A DNA stretch of 5,796 nucleotides from positions 1 to 5,796 of the forward strand of contig JAUXUZ010000021.1 in NCBI GenBank assembly GCA_030680655.1. The letters run 5' to 3'. The notes below the pieces were generated by a model, which was not told the DNA's origin, ran no database searches, and saw only the letters and a list, made by a program, of their open reading frames with translations. Both the position numbers and the translations under genes were made by a program. This stretch comes from Phycisphaerales bacterium (GTDB lineage Bacteria; Planctomycetota; Phycisphaerae; Phycisphaerales; UBA1924). Within the stretch, counting starts at the first letter, position 1. Each line of letters starts with the position of its first letter. This document shows positions 5,580 to 5,796 of the stretch, piece by piece.

Positions 5580-5685
5580 AGGGGGTGGTGCGTTGTGGGG
5601 TGAAGAGGTCGCTCGATACCCTGTGCCCGCGCCCGATCGGCGGTGACCACCGAATATCGTCCCCACAAGACGCGGCGACCAGTGT

Positions 5686-5699
5686 ACGTAGGGATACGT
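5686..5699. repeat. Inverted repeat ACGTA-N4-TACGT in the divergent region
   Basis: Arms at 5686-5690 and 5695-5699 flank GGGA, and GTG/CAC at 5682-5684 and 5700-5702 extends the symmetry imperfectly. It lies between the kinase start and the candidate + strand promoter, where an operator would be expected. No regulator is known. Confidence 0.3.
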
Positions 5700-5710
5700 C
5701 ACAAAAGCGG

Positions 5711-5739
5711 GTGACGGTTCCATCCGGACAAGATACAAA
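5711..5739 (+). promoter_or_regulatory. Candidate promoter for the gene beyond the right edge
   Basis: GTGACG (5711-5716) and TACAAA (5734-5739), 17 bases apart, each match four of six sigma70 consensus bases. The predicted transcript start, near 5746, is about 45 bases before the AGGAGG at the window end. The match is moderate. No better - strand promoter for the kinase was found in 5525-5796. Confidence 0.35.
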
Positions 5740-5790
5740 CCCGATGGCCCAGATTCGCCCTTTCCAACGCGCAGCCTCGGGCGGACAGAA

Positions 5791-5796
5791 AGGAGG
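5791..5796 (+). promoter_or_regulatory. Ribosome-binding site of an unseen downstream gene
   Basis: The window ends in AGGAGG, a perfect anti-16S match. A + strand gene, divergent from the kinase, is expected to start some 5-9 bases past the edge. Nothing of its product can be seen. Confidence 0.5.

Noticed and set aside
5525..5668. Longer kinase reading frame from TTG at 5668, adding 48 residues
   Set aside because: The added residues have no family resemblance or clear ribosome-binding site, and the Pro-rich N-terminus starts naturally at the ATG at 5524.

Overview
This GC-rich window is ordinary bacterial chromosome. It carries parts of a DNA-repair gene, a small zinc-ribbon membrane protein, an ABC transporter permease, translation initiation factor IF3 and a membrane-anchored Ser/Thr protein kinase. 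The style suggests Planctomycetota, perhaps the Phycisphaerae. The signs are a Hanks-type kinase with a long Pro/Gly-rich N-terminus, a zinc ribbon of the CPxC...CxxCGYD type followed by membrane helices, an IF3 with a long acidic tail, and infC apart from rpmI-rplT. This placement is inferred from protein style, not from a marker gene.

Layout. On the + strand: the 3' end of uvrA (1-396); a 225-base gap with a hairpin and a sigma70-like promoter candidate (519-546); a two-cluster zinc-ribbon, four-helix membrane protein (622-1383); and, 66 bases on, a MacB/FtsX-type permease (1450-2784). The + strand genes converge at about 2785-2882 on infC, which runs on the - strand. There a strong intrinsic terminator (2833-2857) serves infC. 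infC (2883-3644) has no ATG; it starts at ATT or TTG, and ribosome-binding-site spacing favours ATT. Upstream of it are about 300 bases of leader or promoter DNA, then a 17-bp tandem array (3949-4021) that contains the stop codon of the kinase gene (4010-5524, - strand). The last 272 bases are a divergent control region. It ends in a perfect AGGAGG on the + strand, so another + strand gene probably begins just past the window.

How the genes relate. No single pathway links them. The zinc-ribbon gene and the permease may share a transcript. The kinase and infC share a strand, but 365 bases and an own-promoter-sized leader separate them. No mobile element, CRISPR array, tRNA or rRNA was seen. 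I found no convincing new multi-gene system. The most interesting points are the non-ATG start of infC, the IF3 acidic tail, the 17-bp array that places stop codons in all three frames after the kinase, and the tail-anchored architecture of the kinase with a repeated N-terminal helical module.
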